From positions 67,530,507 to 67,594,506 of the forward strand of contig OX638135.1 of NCBI GenBank assembly GCA_951804985.1: a stretch of 64,000 nucleotides of DNA, in the 5' to 3' direction. The notes below the pieces were generated by a model. That model saw only the letters and a program-made list of their open reading frames with translations, made no database searches and was not told the DNA's origin. Below are positions 10,891-23,912 of the stretch, piece by piece; the first letter of the stretch is position 1, and each line of letters opens with the position of its first letter. The position numbers and the translations under genes were made by a program. The DNA comes from Dryomyza anilis. Lineage: Eukaryota; Arthropoda; Insecta; Diptera; Dryomyzidae.

Positions 10891-11300
10891 GCATATTGCA
10901 ATCGGTCATTTTGAATTATAAAGCGAGCATTGGTGTGAATGTTACTAACATGGCGACGTTATCACAGGTTCGAATCCCGGCCGTGGTCCTAATTTTTTTT
11001 TTAATTTTTTATTTTTTATTTTTTTAAATTCTTTTTTCTTCACTTTTTTTTTGTTATTAAGTAATTTCAATAGCTAGAAGTATTTTTAATGTGACAAAAG
11101 TTAGTTGCTTTATTATTTATTTATCATTGAATAATTTTTTTCATAATTCGTAAGTAATAATTACAAAAAAAAAAAATCTGAAAGAATAAAAAAAAGGGGT
11201 TTATAAAATATTCCAACATTTTTTACCGTTTAAAAACATTTTGCGCGAGATCACAGCATTACAGCGATTCCTAGCCTGTATGCTAAGACTTTCTATGTCA
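10891..11300. other. AT-rich interval with tRNA-like B box
   Basis: No gene is seen. A GGTTCGAATCCCGGCCG motif at about 10967-10984 fits an RNA polymerase III B box and T-arm, followed by a T-rich tract from 10991. An upstream A box is not clear, so this may be a decayed SINE or tRNA pseudogene. The remainder is homopolymer-rich AT sequence. Confidence 0.35.
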
Positions 11301-12690
11301 GCATTCTTGTTAAAACGCTGAAAGGTTCTTCTTTCGACCTGACTGCAATCCTAGAAGTCTCATTGAACCAAGAAGAAGGTATGAAGGACCTCATATCTAA
11401 TAGAATAATATTTTGTACCATTAAAGCAGCGGCATTTATGTCTCTGTCAGCGAAACACAATTTCCAGAGTCATCTGTCACAACTGTAAGACCGACTAACA
11501 TTCGTAAAAACTGCTGGAAATTAAAGAATGGCAAATCAAGACTACAGCAGAGGGCTTAAAAGGTGGTGGACAATTCAGGTAAAAACAATTTCTGTTTTGT
11601 CGTAAATGATATGATCTCTTCTTGGTTCGTGGACTCTGGAGCTACGTGTCACATTAATAAGAAGGAATTCGTCACGGTTGATTGCAAATGGTCAGAAGGT
11701 GAACTGTTCCTGTCTTTTGAATCGAAATGGAACTGAAGTAGAAGTTCGTGCCGAATATATATTGTACGTACCATCTTTCAAGGGAAGTTTGCTTTCCGTC
11801 AAGTTATTATCTGCAAATGGTTTCAACGTTGTTTTTGCTAGAGAAGAGTGCAGAACACTGAAAGGAAACCAGGAAATTGGAGTGGCGGATCAAGTGAAAG
11901 GTCTTTACTAACTGCCAACATTACTGGCATAAGTTATTCGGTCACAGGGATATCAACGTAGTAAGATCAATGCAAACAGGAAAATTGGTAAGCGATTTTA
12001 AAATTTTCGATTGCGGGGTCCGTCAAGAATGAGATATTTGCTTGAAGTGCAAATTCACCAAAGAAATCTTTTAATAAAAAGTCTGAGAGCAAATCATTTG
12101 AAGCTCTAGAATTAATACAATGCGGTCCCATTCAAACTGCCACCCCAACCGATTATAGTCGTTATACAGACGTATATTTCCTTAGTGCGAAGTCTGAGCT
12201 ATATGAAAAACTAAGAGCATAAAGAATAAGTTCGGAAGGATTCCCAAGTTCATACGATACAATAAAGGTTGCGAATACAAATCGGGGAATGTAGTACAGT
12301 TTCTGGAAAGAAATGGGATAAGGAATCAGTTTACCGTACCTTACTGCCCGCAACAAAATGGCGTTGCTGAGAGGAAGAACCGTTATCTCGTTGAAATGGC
12401 TCGATGTTTGCTTGCAGATGCTAATTTGCCCTACGTGTACTGGGCTGAAGCTATCAATACAGCTAATTACATTCAAAACAGGCTTGGAACATCTTCAACT
12501 CTCTGTACTCCGCATGAAAGGTGGTACGGGCGAAATAAAATGTAGAATCTGCAGAGAAAGATCACTGATGAAGGGGCTTGGCTGCCTCTGAAACAGCTGT
12601 ACGATCTCCCACTCAATGCATTTTGCCAATTGTTTGTTGTTTTATTTGTTGGTACAAAACACCCAATTTGTACCTACTGGACCTTAAGAT
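11300..12690 (+). mobile_element. Ty1/copia remnant (zinc knuckle, protease, integrase)
   Basis: In order: a frameshifted CCHC knuckle near 11484-11520 (CHNC...HIRKNCW), a protease core SSWFVDSGATCHINKKEF at about 11616-11672, and a GAG-pre-integrase HKLFGHRDINVVRS region near 11930-11970. An integrase core with VPYCPQQNGVAERKNRYLVE follows near 12335-12400, then the YVYWAEAINTANYIQNRLGT block. Stops and shifts occur throughout, and no RT or RNase H follows. Protease and integrase before any RT is the copia order. The element ends indistinctly by about 12690. Confidence 0.75.
11678..11911 (+). pseudogene. copia protease/pre-integrase segment
   Basis: A 77-codon open stretch: ANGQKVNCSCLLNRNGTEVE, then AEYILYVPSFKGSLLSVKLL. 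The LYVPSFKGSLLSV block is diagnostic of the C-terminal half of copia protease, where the consensus is L.VP.L..NLLSV. It continues from the DSGAT active site just upstream in another frame. Confidence 0.7.
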
Positions 12691-13440
12691 TTTTTATTAA
12701 TTCAATAATATTTGAAAAATTCACCATAAATTTTAATATTTCAATATTATTATTTTAAATAGAATAAATACTGTTGTTTTAATGGTTTCGTCCTATAATA
12801 ATAAACGTGGTGTAAAAAAACATAAAACGAATACAAACATGTTCGTTATGTACGTCATTCTGCATGTTTACTCAAAATTGTCGCATCCTACATAACGCGA
12901 CATGAGCACCAAGATATTTTAAAATTTTTGACAAGATCGCAGAAAAGAACACTCATCTCGAACCAATCTTCAACCAAGTCAACGGGACCAAAGCTCTCTT
13001 GGTCGACTTAGAGTCCAACGTTTCAACATGACGACGTCCACTAGAGATAGCACCATTTGCAAATTCCATTTGAACCATCGAAGCCTGACAAATCCAACAC
13101 ACTACATACAACGAACCATTGAAGACAAACAAGGCAAACCCGACCCAACACACAGAAGAAAAAGTGAAGAAATCTGGTCCAATAGTAGGGCGTACAAAAG
13201 TCACTCACGTAATTTTTCACACCTCCCTAAAACTCCTCAAATAAACGCAACACTGTTTTAACACGGTCGATTTTTTTTTTTCACTCGTATATTTTCACAA
13301 TTAAATAAGTTTTTCTAAACGAATTAAAAGTTTTGAAAACACAAAATACTTAATATAAAGATTCTTGTACTACATCAGAACTATCAATACCTTATATCGT
13401 GAAGTAAAAAATCCGGTGTATTGATAAATAATAGCAATAC
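12691..13440. other. Unassigned interval between copia and CR1-like elements
   Basis: The first 200 bp are plain AT-rich sequence. From about 12930 to 13260 base composition is more balanced and short frames exist on both strands (12953-13204 minus, 13028-13261 plus), but none shows a recognisable motif. It could be a leader or LTR relic of a neighbouring element. Confidence 0.4.
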
Positions 13441-13554
13441 ACATTTTTGTATATTTTCACGACCAATTTTTGTGCCTTCTGTTTGTCAAAGAATCAGAAC
13501 AAGCAAAAGTGGAACTCTTTGTTTACATATTTATACATTAAACACAAAAACACA

Positions 13555-14551
13555 ATGTCAGCAGCTGCAGCTCCAAAACGCAATCGGGAACCACAGCTAA
13601 ACTCACCGTTGCTGCATAAAACGCCCAAACTTTCCGATTATGGAACAAATTCTTGTATTTGGCAGCTAATAGATCAACGCTTAACTAAACAAATGGAACA
13701 AATTACAGCCATAATTAAAGAAACTGAGGATAAGATTCTTTCTGTAATTGATTCCAAAGTGTCTGATCTGAAGAATGAATTGTGTGTGGTGTCTGAAAGA
13801 GTGTCTCAGTTGGAGGCAACGATTCCAACTTTAAAATAATTACAAAGTGAAGTTGCCCATCTCAAAGACAGGCTGGAGAAATTCGATAATACCGCTGTTG
13901 CTTGTGACCTGCGTCTGCACGGAATTCCAAAAACAGATAACGAAGATCTGTATGAAAAGTTTGATTGTTTATGCAAATCAATAAACATAACAACGCCGTC
14001 TACACAAAAATTTATCGCTTACAACAATACAACAATAACTCGCGTGCAAAAACAACAACTGATGCACCGATTATGATAAAACTTGCAACTCCAGCTGACA
14101 AAAATTACTTCTTAAAATCAATAAATATTTTCAAACGTACAAATAATGATTTGTTACGTTTGTATCATGCTAGATATCAATCAGATGTTCCCATTTATTA
14201 AATGAATGTTTAACAAAAACAAACCACAATTTTTGAAAGCAGCAATTAGCTTTAAAAACAAAAACAACTATGGGCTGTATTTACGCGACGAGGTCGTGTC
14301 TATGTGAAGAAAGGTCGAAATGAGACTGACCAGTGCGTTGACTCACTATTTATGCGTCAGCATTTGGCTTCTCTACCTGCTCCAAATTCCAGTAACAACA
14401 ATGTTTATTCTTCTCAATTGCCACCCGAAACTTAATTTCGGAGAAGTGAGGGTGATCCTGATACACAACAGCAACAACACCAACAGCCTCCAAATACACA
14501 GAAGCAGCATCAACAACAGCAGCCAGCTACGCAGCATCAATATCACCAATA
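13555..14551 (+). pseudogene. ORF1 protein with coiled coil, FP-like region and Gln-rich tail
   Basis: The start ATG at 13555 gives MSAAAAPKRNREPQLNSPLL. A coiled-coil-like stretch of charged heptads (residues about 45-95, ITAIIKETEDKILSVIDSKV and following) is interrupted by a TAA near 13837. Downstream, LRLHGIPKTDNEDLYEKFD, then a block with IMIKLATPADKNYFLKSINI, and LWAVFTRRGRVYVKKGRNE resemble the baculovirus-FP-like RNA-binding domain of CR1-type ORF1 proteins. The tail (about 14455-14551) is rich in Gln/His. Several frameshifts and one stop break it. Such ORF1 proteins bind element RNA. Confidence 0.65.
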
Positions 14552-14725
14552 ACATGAACTGTTTTAGAGTAGGTGTTGAAATAACATTGTCTTTAAAATA
14601 TTTCTCTTATACTATTTCCTCTATTATACTCATCTCAAATATTACAAAATTAGAATTAAATTTATTGTTAATTTTTTACACACTTTCTAGCGCACACAAT
14701 TTATATAACTTGCATTGCTCTACTT

Positions 14726-15420
14726 TTGCAGTATTTATTATTAATTGTTATGATTACCAATGCCAATAATCATCAGAGTTTCAGAGACAACACTTTTACT
14801 AGGATTAGAATATTAAATAAACAAAAATCTGGTTTGAAAATTTGTCACATTAATGCACAGAGTCTGGGAAGGACGAATTTCGTTATATCTTTGAAAACTC
14901 TAACATTGATGTTGTTTGTGTATCCGAGACGTGGTTTAAAGTAGAAATGGATAATGGTTTGTTTGATGTTAGTGGATATAATTTGTTTCGTTCTGACAGA
15001 AATCGCCATGGTGGAGGAGTAGCTATCTTTGTGAGGAGTGAAATAATGTGCAGGGTAAAATTAAAATCTGCAGATGAAAGCAACATCGAATACTTATTTC
15101 TTGATATTATAAGTAACAACTCTAAAATCTTAATTGGAACCGTATACAGGCCGAATCGTCATGTTGATGTCAATAGCTTAATGAAAGTTTTATCAAATTT
15201 GTCACTATCTTATACTAATATTATTATTGCTGGTGATTTTAACAGTAACATATTAACTGATTATTTAACTATAAATATGAGGGAGCTTTGGCTCTATCCT
15301 GCAAACACCACTATGCCTACACATTTCTCAAACACTAGTGAGACACGACTTGACCGGATTTTCGTTTCAACTATTTCTAAAATTCTTATTTGACCAGATA
15401 GCTGTATCCAGCTATCTTGA
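14726..15420 (+). pseudogene. ORF2 endonuclease domain (CR1/Jockey-like)
   Basis: ORF2 opens at 14726 and reaches GLKICHINAQSLG, the usual first strand of the endonuclease-exonuclease-phosphatase fold. A one-base shift near 14868 moves the reading to a frame with FENSNIDVVCVSETWF (metal-binding Glu) and RNRHGGGVAIFVRSE. ILIGTVYRPNRHVD, IIIAGDFNSNI and RLDRIFVS follow in the open frame 14947-15393. The final SDHQL-like His box appears after another break near 15430. The enzyme would nick target DNA for target-primed reverse transcription. Confidence 0.75.
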
Positions 15421-17468
15421 CGTAAAGCATCTGACCATCAGTTATCGAGACTTCAAAAATATTGACTATTTAAACCTTGATACAGATTTTCAAAGCATCG
15501 ACTGGACTAATATTTATAGAATGACTTCCCCGGATAACCAAGCTTTATTTATTCCAAATTGTATTAATTATCTCTTTAACAAATTTGTTCCTTTAAAATC
15601 TCGAACTATTAAGTCAATTCAGAGAACATGGTTTTATGACTACATTAAACAACTTATTAGACAACGCAACTCATCTTATTTAAGATGGAAAAGATATAAA
15701 ACAATCGAAACACTTGAAGCCTTCAACCTTATTAGAAAAAAAGTTGCAAATAATATCAAATTGGCAAAAATGCAATACTATGAAAACAAGTTTTACAAAG
15801 CAATAGGAAGTCAACAGAAATGGAAGGAAATACGGAATATTGGTATTGGCAAAAATAAAGCTACTTCTTCTGTGATTCAAAATTTTGATGTGCTTAATGT
15901 AAATTTGTCAATATTCCGATGCGTACAGCTAATTTAAGTCATTACAAAAACTGTACCAGATTAACAACATCAACATTTCAATTAATTGGTGTAGATCAAC
16001 TAGATGTGTTTTTTGTCTATTAATTCAAATTCTTCAGGACTTGACAATATCCATCCCTTATTCATAAAAATACTTCTTCCAAAAATATTACATTTTATAA
16101 CACACACTTTCAACTTCTGTTATTCCACTATGCTGGAAAAATGCTAAAACAATACCAATTCCCAAAGCTAAGGACGAATATCGACCTATTGCTATCTTAC
16201 CATATCTTTCCAAAGTACTTGAATTACTAATACATAAACAAATGACAACATTTTTTTACTGACAACTCACTAATAACTGATAGACAGTACGGATTTCGAT
16301 CAAAACGCAGCTGCATAACTGCATTACATGATGTCACAGAATGGATTCGTGCGGCAATTGATGACAATAAATTAACATTCTTGACACTTTTGCACCATTC
16401 GAAAGCTTTTGACACTGTTGACCGTAATTTAATGACAACCAAACTTTATAATATGTACGGATTTTCTTCAACTACCATAAAACTATTGATATCATACCTT
16501 AGCGACAGATCTCAGATCGTTTGTGATGGAAATTCCACTTACGGTTTTCTATATATAACGAGAGGCGTACCAAAGGGATCTATATTAGGTCCATTGTTGT
16601 TCTCCATATATATAAATGACCTACCTAGTTTTTTGAGCAATTGTGGTATTCGTATGTATGCAGATGATGTACAACTGTACAAATCATGTGGCAATAATTC
16701 AATAAGTGACTGTGTGAATAATTTAAACTTGAACTTGACACATATTAATGATTGGGCATGTAATAACGGCTTAAGTCTTAATCCAAAAAAATCGCAATGT
16801 ATAGTCATTTATAAAAAGTGCTTCGATCTTGACCACTTAACAGATATTTTCTTAAATAACTCTAAAATTGAATATTTTGATTGCGCAAAAAATTTAGGTA
16901 TTACATTTAATAGAACTTGTCTTGGAATAAGCAGATAACGAACGTTGTCGGCAGAGTGTATAGTATTCTTCGAGCTCTTTGGTCTTCGCAGTATTTTACT
17001 CCTCAAAACATCAGAATGTTATTAGCTAAGTCCTATCTCATTCCTACACTTTTGTATGGATTTGAGTTATTCGCAAACTGCGATAGAGCAGCCAAACATA
17101 AATTAAACATACTTTTCAATAACATAACTAGATATGTGTATGAATTGAAACGATTTGATCATGTTTCTCGATTCGCTAAACAAAAGTATTCTATCTCATT
17201 TAACAATTTATTAGATTTTAAAACAATTGTAATGCTGCACAAAATAATTTATACGAAGGAACCACAATACCTCTATAACAAACTAATATTTTCAAGATCA
17301 ACTCGCAATAATATAATTATACAAATTAAGCATTCAACTAAAATTTCAGAACGCCATTTTTTTATTTATTCCATTCGACTTTGGAACTCTCTAACAAATC
17401 AATTAAAATTTATGAGTAATGCATTTAAATTAAAGAACGAATATTTCAAGTATCTCCAATGTGTGTAA
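15421..17468 (+). pseudogene. ORF2 reverse transcriptase domain (CR1/Jockey-like)
   Basis: RT blocks in order: SGLDNIHPLFIKI (about 16035), EYRPIAILPYLSKVLE over shifts (about 16170), DRQYGFRSKRSCITALHDV (about 16280) and LTLLHHSKAFDTVDRNLM (16381). GVPKGSILGPLLFSIYINDL (about 16565) and MYADDVQLYKS (about 16650) follow. After a shift near 16915 the C-terminal part (16917-17468) is open to the stop. In the first catalytic block LLHHSKAFD has His where the metal-binding Asp is expected, so the enzyme would be dead even without the frameshifts. Confidence 0.8.
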
Positions 17469-17633
17469 TTTAATGTTAATATGTGTAATTTTATATTAAG
17501 TTCAAAATTTTGTAAGGAATTCCTGCTGGCAGAAAATTCCAAGTGTGTATCTCTCAATTTTTTCATTCAAAATTTTGTGTACTTTTTTATTTAATAAATT
17601 AATCATTTTTGCTTTATATTTTAATTTATTTTA

Positions 17634-17758
<125 letters not shown>

Positions 17759-17761
17759 CAA

Positions 17762-17975
17762 CTCAATTAAAATATGTTAACTATTGTGACTAGCGCTTTT
17801 AATGTTAACATTATAATCTTGTAGCGTTAGGATTTCTTATGATAAATAAATAAATAAAAAAAACATAAAAATAAAAAAAAAATACCTATAAACACACAAA
17901 GATTCGATACACATTAAAAACACATATAAATAAAATAATTTGCTTAAGTTCATCTATATCATCTTTGCACACAAT
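17762..17975. repeat. Direct repeat copy 1 (with 18596-18800)
   Basis: This segment, containing ACTAGCGCTTTTAATGTTAA and GCGTTAGGATTTCTTATGAT followed by an AATAAATAAATAAAAAAA tail, recurs 834 bp downstream. The A-rich end suggests the 3' end of a retroelement. No coding sequence is present. Confidence 0.75.
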
Positions 17976-17984
17976 TTTAATAAT

Positions 17985-18286
17985 AATAATAGTTTGGCGC
18001 TACAGTCCTGTAGAGGACTTCGCCGAGCTCTCTCACCATTTTGAGCTGTACGTGTTATATTTGTACTCAAAGTGGTGGGACCTACAGTTTATTGCCGAAT
18101 CCGAACGGCGGGTGAGAGCTTTCATAGGTAATGTTTTACTCTCGTAGGTTTGCCATTTACTGCCGAGAGGTAGCGCGGTATAGAAAAATGGTTCTATGGA
18201 AAGATGTTGTTAGCCCCTGTCCAGGCTTGAATCGGGGACCTTTCGGCTCGCAGACCAACGCACTAACCACTGAGCTACCGCGGCTA
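17985..18286 (-). mobile_element. tRNA-derived SINE, full-length copy (minus)
   Basis: On the minus strand it begins GCCGCGGTAGCTCAGTGGTT, which holds the pol III A box, followed by a B-box-like GATTCAAGCC. It ends in an AAT/ATT-rich tail near 17985. It is the reverse of 52841-53148. CACAATTTTAA flanks both sides (about 17970-17980 and 18289-18299), giving an ~11-bp target duplication. The same site without the SINE is seen near 51090-51105. Confidence 0.85.
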
Positions 18287-18600
18287 CTACACAATTTTAA
18301 CACATATAAAATTGAACTTAAAATTTCGCATAAAATATTAACACGAACAAAATTTTAAATTAAAATTTGTTTGAAATTATCACTTTTTGAATCTTTCGCT
18401 AATCTTTTTTTTTAGGAACCTTTTATAATATTTTTTATTCTGATTTATTGAATTATAATCGCATATTTCGTAATGTGATAATCATCGAATTATATCATTT
18501 CTTCTAGAAAATATTGAAATATTAAGACACTCACTAAAATGTAATTTTTTTACGCGCACTTTGCGTCATTTTTCTCAATACGCTTGGCATTTTGAAATAA
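18287..18600. repeat. Part of Y repeat block
   Basis: Homologous to 26016-26335 and, more distantly, to 51100-51530. Landmarks are AAAATTGAACTTAAAATTTC and TTACGCGCACTTTGCGTC. No gene is seen. Confidence 0.75.
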
Positions 18601-18796
18601 AATATGTTAATTATTGTGACTAGCGCTTTTAATGTTAAGATTATAATCTTGTTGCGTTAGGATTTCTTATGATAAGTAAATAAATAAATAAAAAAAAACA
18701 TAAAAATAAAAAAAATACCTATAAACACACAAAGATTCAATACACATAAAAAACACATATAAATAAAATAATATGCATAACTTCAGCTATATACAT

Positions 18797-18800
<4 letters not shown>
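18596..18800. repeat. Direct repeat copy 2 (with 17762-17975)
   Basis: Second copy of the ACTAGCGCTTTTAATGTTAA segment with the same A-rich end, followed by TA-rich sequence. Confidence 0.75.
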
Positions 18801-18854
<54 letters not shown>

Positions 18855-18945
18855 CATCCAATTACAAGTATTAAATCGGTTAGATTATCATTATAAGTAT
18901 TAACAAATATTACACAAGTATAAACAAAAAAACACAAAACACAAA

Positions 18946-19044
<99 letters not shown>

Positions 19045-19060
19045 CATATATATTTATATG
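18790..19060. repeat. (TA)n tracts
   Basis: Two long TA tracts (about 18790-18850 and 18950-19045) separated by about 100 bp of AT-rich single-copy-looking sequence. From 19061 to 19500 the sequence is AT-rich and shows no convincing gene. Confidence 0.95.
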
Positions 19061-19499
19061 TATATAAAATAGAAATTGAGAAATATAAACATATTATTAT
19101 AGTTAAAATAACATATTATCATTATTATCACCATGTTAAGATAAACATATCATCATTATTATTCTTAATATTAATTTTAAGAAAACATAATTTTAATATA
19201 TTCAAACATATTTTTAAGATATCTAGTAAAGAAATTATTACTGTTCCTAATATTGATAATAATTTTTGAAAGTGAAAGTGAAAACTCACTAGAACATGCA
19301 ACGAATGTATTGTTAAGACCTTTCGTGGCAATTGAAAAGAGTGTAGTTTAATCAACCTCAAGTGGAGGTAATAAAGTAATAGAAGTGTTTTCCGATTTTA
19401 AAACTAAAAAGTGTTTTTAATTAAATAATATGTAAAGTTCTCCACTAATATCGAGAAGAATCATAGAAATATCTCGAATCTCTAAAACAATCAAACTCT

Positions 19500-20174
19500 A
19501 ACTTTACAACACCAGAAAAAAAAAGAATTTAATGAAAAATAATTCACAAGACTGAACTCAAAGAAATTTTAGAAATATGTGGTTATACTGAATTATGTCT
19601 AAATAAAATTTATTTAGACTGCAATGAAGAAATAATTAAAAATCAAATATTGATAGCATGCGATCCACGAATAAAGTAAAGCGACGATAATATTAAATGA
19701 ATTGTGTCTGAGTATTTTTGATTCAAATAATAACTCTTTTGCCAAGACGTAAATATACCCAAAGAAAATCCTAGCCAAGGTTTATGAAACTTTATTGTAC
19801 TTACACAACTGTTGAAACAGTTTATTTATAAAAATATAGAAACATAATAATATAATGGAACGTAATGGATATATTATAATTTGTAAAATAACAACTTGAA
19901 ATTTTATAGAAATTGTTAGCAATTTTTTTTATCATATATTTTCTCAGAGAGTATTCTGTGTTTTTACCGATACAATTTCATATAATACTTCAAGGTATCC
20001 AATTCTGCATTCAAAGATTCGTTTTTTATTGTTGTAATGTTGAAATGATTTTTGTTGTCGTTTCTATTTTAGTTTTATTTAATGTTGTATATTGCAAACA
20101 AAATCAAAATGCAATATCTGCTCACTAGCTGCTGCGAGAATTGGATATATATATTTTTTTTTGAATTTGGATTT
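19500..20174. repeat. Composite repeat unit 1: end of gag block and X block
   Basis: 19500-19586 matches the end of the BEL-like block at 29270-29338. The X block proper, 19587-20174, starts ACTGAATTATGTCTAAATAA and matches 47059-47600 and 60773-61315. An LOA-type element interrupts it at 20174. No coding sequence is recognised; the short plus frame at 19913-20128 looks accidental. Confidence 0.8.
20163..20174. repeat. Left target-site duplication of LOA-type element
   Basis: GAATTTGGATTT is present here and again at 25494-25505, flanking the LOA-type element. Confidence 0.8.
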
Positions 20175-20276
20175 TTTGTTTTATTTTTTTTTTTTATTTT
20201 AATGTGGGATAAAAAATAGAGCCACAGCACTCAGACAGGGTTATATCCATTGTGTTGTGACCCAGTTCCCTGGCTT

Positions 20277-23200
20277 TTAATGATACTTCTTAGATTCATT
20301 ATTGAATCTAAGAAGGCTATTGTGTGATAGAGAGTGAAGCTGATCCTCTCTCATCAAGTCTGTGCCAAATATCTGCCTTCTTATTCTAGAAAATGCTGGA
20401 CAGTCACAGAGATAGTGCTCTGTGGTGCCAGTTTCTTCGTAGCAGGCAGAACATAAGGCGCTTTCGGCCAGGCCGATTGCGTTCATGTGTTTTTCACATG
20501 CGTTGTGTCCCGTTAGAAGTCCCGTCAGTTTTCTGCACTCCTTTCTGCTTAAGGAAAGTAGAAACGAGGCCGATCTTTTGGTTATCGTCGGTGTCATGAG
20601 CTTGGAGAATCTGCATTTCGTCTCATTCAGCCATCTGCTCTTGTGTGCGGAGGCGACCCAAGAGCTGATGACGAATTTCCCCGTAGATGCAGGTAGTCCA
20701 AGCACAGGTTCTGGTCCAAATGGATTATCCTCAGATCCAGCACGTGCTAGTTCGTCAGATGTTTCATTGCCCGAAACTCCTTTATGGCCCGGCACCCAAA
20801 TCAGTTTCAGTGTATTGTATTTACCAACACAATTGAGACGTGATCTGCATTGACGTACAATTTTGGATGTGATGACCTGGTTGTTCAAAGCCATAAGAGC
20901 AGCCTGACTATCGCTGCAAACTGATATAGCCCTGTTCTGCCATCTATTATCCGCAATGTAGTCCATAGCCATAAGTATAGCATAGACTTCGGCTTGAAAT
21001 ACCGAGGCATTGTCGCCTAAGGCGAAGTGAAGTCTGCGGTCATCCGGTTCCACAAACACTCCAGCACCAGATCCCTGATCGGTTCTGGAGCCGTCTGTGA
21101 AAATGCGGTGTGACCCTCTACCTGGCTCACAGTCAGGCGTTAGCCAGTCTTGAATGTCAGGTTGGCAGACCTCAAAATTTCGTCTTGGTAATATTTCTGT
21201 TATCATTGCATCAGAGGGCATCTCCAGTACACAGGTGTCTAATGGAGTGTCAAGTGCAATATCAGAGATATTCCAGGGAACAGTAAACCAGAAACCACCT
21301 CGTTTTAGTCTCCAGCAGCCTTTCATGGCTTCGCCTCTGATGAAGATGTCAAGTGGTGGTAGGTTTAAGATTGCATTCAGTGCTGGACCAGGTGTAGTGG
21401 GAAAGGCACCCGTAACACCCAGACACACAGTTCTCTGAATCTTGGCAAGACTAGTTGTCACGCATTTTCGCTACAGCTTGTTCCACCAGACTACCGATGC
21501 ATATGATATCATTGGTCTTATCATTGCCGTGTAAATCCATAAGGTTTTGCTCGGCGATAGTCCCCATGTCTTACCAAAAATTCCTCTGCATTGCCAGAAG
21601 GCATTCAATGTTTACTATCTAGAGTTAAGCCCAGATATTTTACTTCGTTAGACAGAGGAATAGTGACACCCTTAAGTACTGGTAGAGATAATCCTGTCAT
21701 TATTCTTTTCCTAGTGAAGAGAACAATCCCTGTTTTGTGAGGGTTTGCGGAAAGTCCGTTTGCAGTACACCAGCTGTCAATTCGGTTCAACGAGTTTTGT
21801 GTTTTAACACAGACCTCATTGAGGGAAAAGCCTGTGGCAAGAATGGCAACATCATCTGCATAGGCCTGGGAATAGACACCTGGTCCATCGAGATCGTTGA
21901 CTAGAGAGTCAACCAGCATACACCAGAGCAGGGGGGAGAGAACGCCTCCTTGAGGACAACCTCTATTCACCCCTGCCATAATATACTGACCGCACTCCGC
22001 CTCCGAAGTGATGGTCCTAATCATTAGCATTGACCTTAGCCATTTGACCAATGTTTCATCTATTCCATGCCTTCTAGCTGCGTCACACATTCCATCAAAA
22101 GTCGCATTATCAAAAGCACCCTCGATGTCAACAAATATGCCCATCACGTACATCTTCCTCTGAAAAGCATGCTCGATCCGGACAACCAGATGTTGCAATG
22201 CTGTTTCACAGGATTTTCCACGTTGGTAGGCATGTTGTCTTGATGATAGTGGGTACCTTGACAGCGATGTTTTTCTGATGTGCAGCTCAACTAGTCTTTC
22301 TAGACACTTTAGTATGAAGGACATCATACTAATGGGTCTGAAGCTCTTGGCTATGGAATAGTCTACTCTTCCAACTTTAGGAATGAAGGCTACTTTAACT
22401 AAACGCCAGGATGTCGGAATGTATGCCCATGCGAGACTTGCTCTAAAGATCTTCTTTAGGCATGGTATACCTTCCTGTAGCATGACTGGGTAGATGCCAT
22501 CCGGTCCAGGTGACTTGAAGCCATCAAAAGAGGCCACTGCGTATTGGATAGCTTCATCGTATACAACCAATCTGGCAACCTGCCAGTCATGTTTTGTCAC
22601 ATTAGAGTTGTTATTGCAGTCCCCAGTGCTGGGATTACAAAGTGGCCCTATGTGGATTTGATTTCCCGGAAAGTGAGTCTCAACTAGGACACTGAGTGCC
22701 TCTGTCTTAGACTCAGTATACGAGCCATCAGGTCTCCGCAGTGAGTCCAGTCGAGCAGTTCGGTCTCTTTTAAGAAACTTGACCAATCTGCTAGTCTCAC
22801 TGCAGGATTCGATGCTACTGCAGAAGTCTTTATAGGAAACACTTTTCGATTTACGAATTCGTTTCTTATACTCTTTCTGCTTAGCTCGATAAAGAAACCA
22901 GTCAGAGTCTAAGTTGCTCCTTAGGGCCCTATGTAGAAGCTTTCTGGAATCCTTGCGCAAGGTTTCAAGACAAGCGTTCCACCAAGGAACGGGAGGTCTA
23001 GATAACGTTTTTCGTACCGGACATGTTCGTACAAAACTAGAATTTATGACATCGTTCATAACTTGAACGGACGTCTCAATACTTTCTTTGGTACGAATTC
23101 TGACAGGAATATTGAGGGAATTCTCAAGTTCATGTCTGAAGCGTGCCCAGTTCGTTTTTCTGGGGTTTCTTACCGTCATAGAGGGCAGCACCTCTCGGTC

Positions 23201-23875
23201 AGTATGAAACTCGATATACCTGTGGTCCGATAAAGAATCTTCTTTAAGAACCTTCCAGTTAAAGATTGACTCTCTCAGTCTACAGTTAGACAAAGTAAGG
23301 TCAATCACTTCCTGTCTTCTAGCAGTCACAAAAGTGGGTTTATTACCAGTGTTGTGAATGTTCAGATTGGAGGTCATGATGAAGTCGAGGAGTCTGGTAC
23401 CTCGCGCGTTGCATTTACTGCTGCCCCACACAGTGTGTTGAGCATTAGCGTCACAGCAAAGAATAAGGCCGGTCTCCTTAAGATCACAGTACTCTATGAG
23501 CTCAACAATTGCCTTTGGCGGAGGAGGCAGTAGTGAGTCATAGGGGAAGTAGCCTGAGGCGACAATCAGATGTTTCCATCCACTAACGCTTTTATAGCTC
23601 ACTTTTGCTGCCACCAGGTCTTGCCCACAGAATTGGGTTAACTTAGTGACAGCAAAGTGTTTCGATACTATAAGACAGCTTCTAGGCCTTGCGGCTTGCT
23701 CATCGTATAGTATGGTTTCACCACGTAGTTCACTAAGACCACAGATGCGTTTGTTATACACCCATGGTTCTTGAATAGCTGTGATGTGAGGTAATGTATG
23801 CAACATGGAGAGCCGCTTACCTAGTAAAGCGGTAGCAGCTTTAGAATGTTGCAGATTTATCTGAGTAAATATCAT
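20277..23875 (-). pseudogene. LOA-type ORF2 (endonuclease, RT, RNase H), two lesions
   Basis: From Met at 23875 a 756-codon frame runs to 21605. The endonuclease is at residues about 1-230 (ITAIQEPW with Glu36; LILCCDANAQHTVWG; SLSDHRYIEF). RT follows with GPDGIYPVMLQEG, FRPISMMSFILKCLERLVE, VDIEGAFDN, NRGCPQGGVLSPLLWCML and AYADDVAIL. The frame then breaks just after KYLGLTLDSK, where a few codons appear deleted. A short segment (AFWQCRGIFGKTWGLSPSKT) lies in another frame and ends at a TAG near 21474. The 394-codon frame at 21461-20277 carries RNase H with all four acidic residues (FTDGSR, FQAEVYAI, CSDSQAAL, SDELARAG) and a Cys/His tail (CSACYEETGTTEHYLCDC). ORF2 starts 37 nt after ORF1. 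It was probably functional recently. Confidence 0.9.
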
Positions 23876-23912
23876 GACAGGATAATTAACTCGTTTCTCA
23901 TCATATGCCTAT

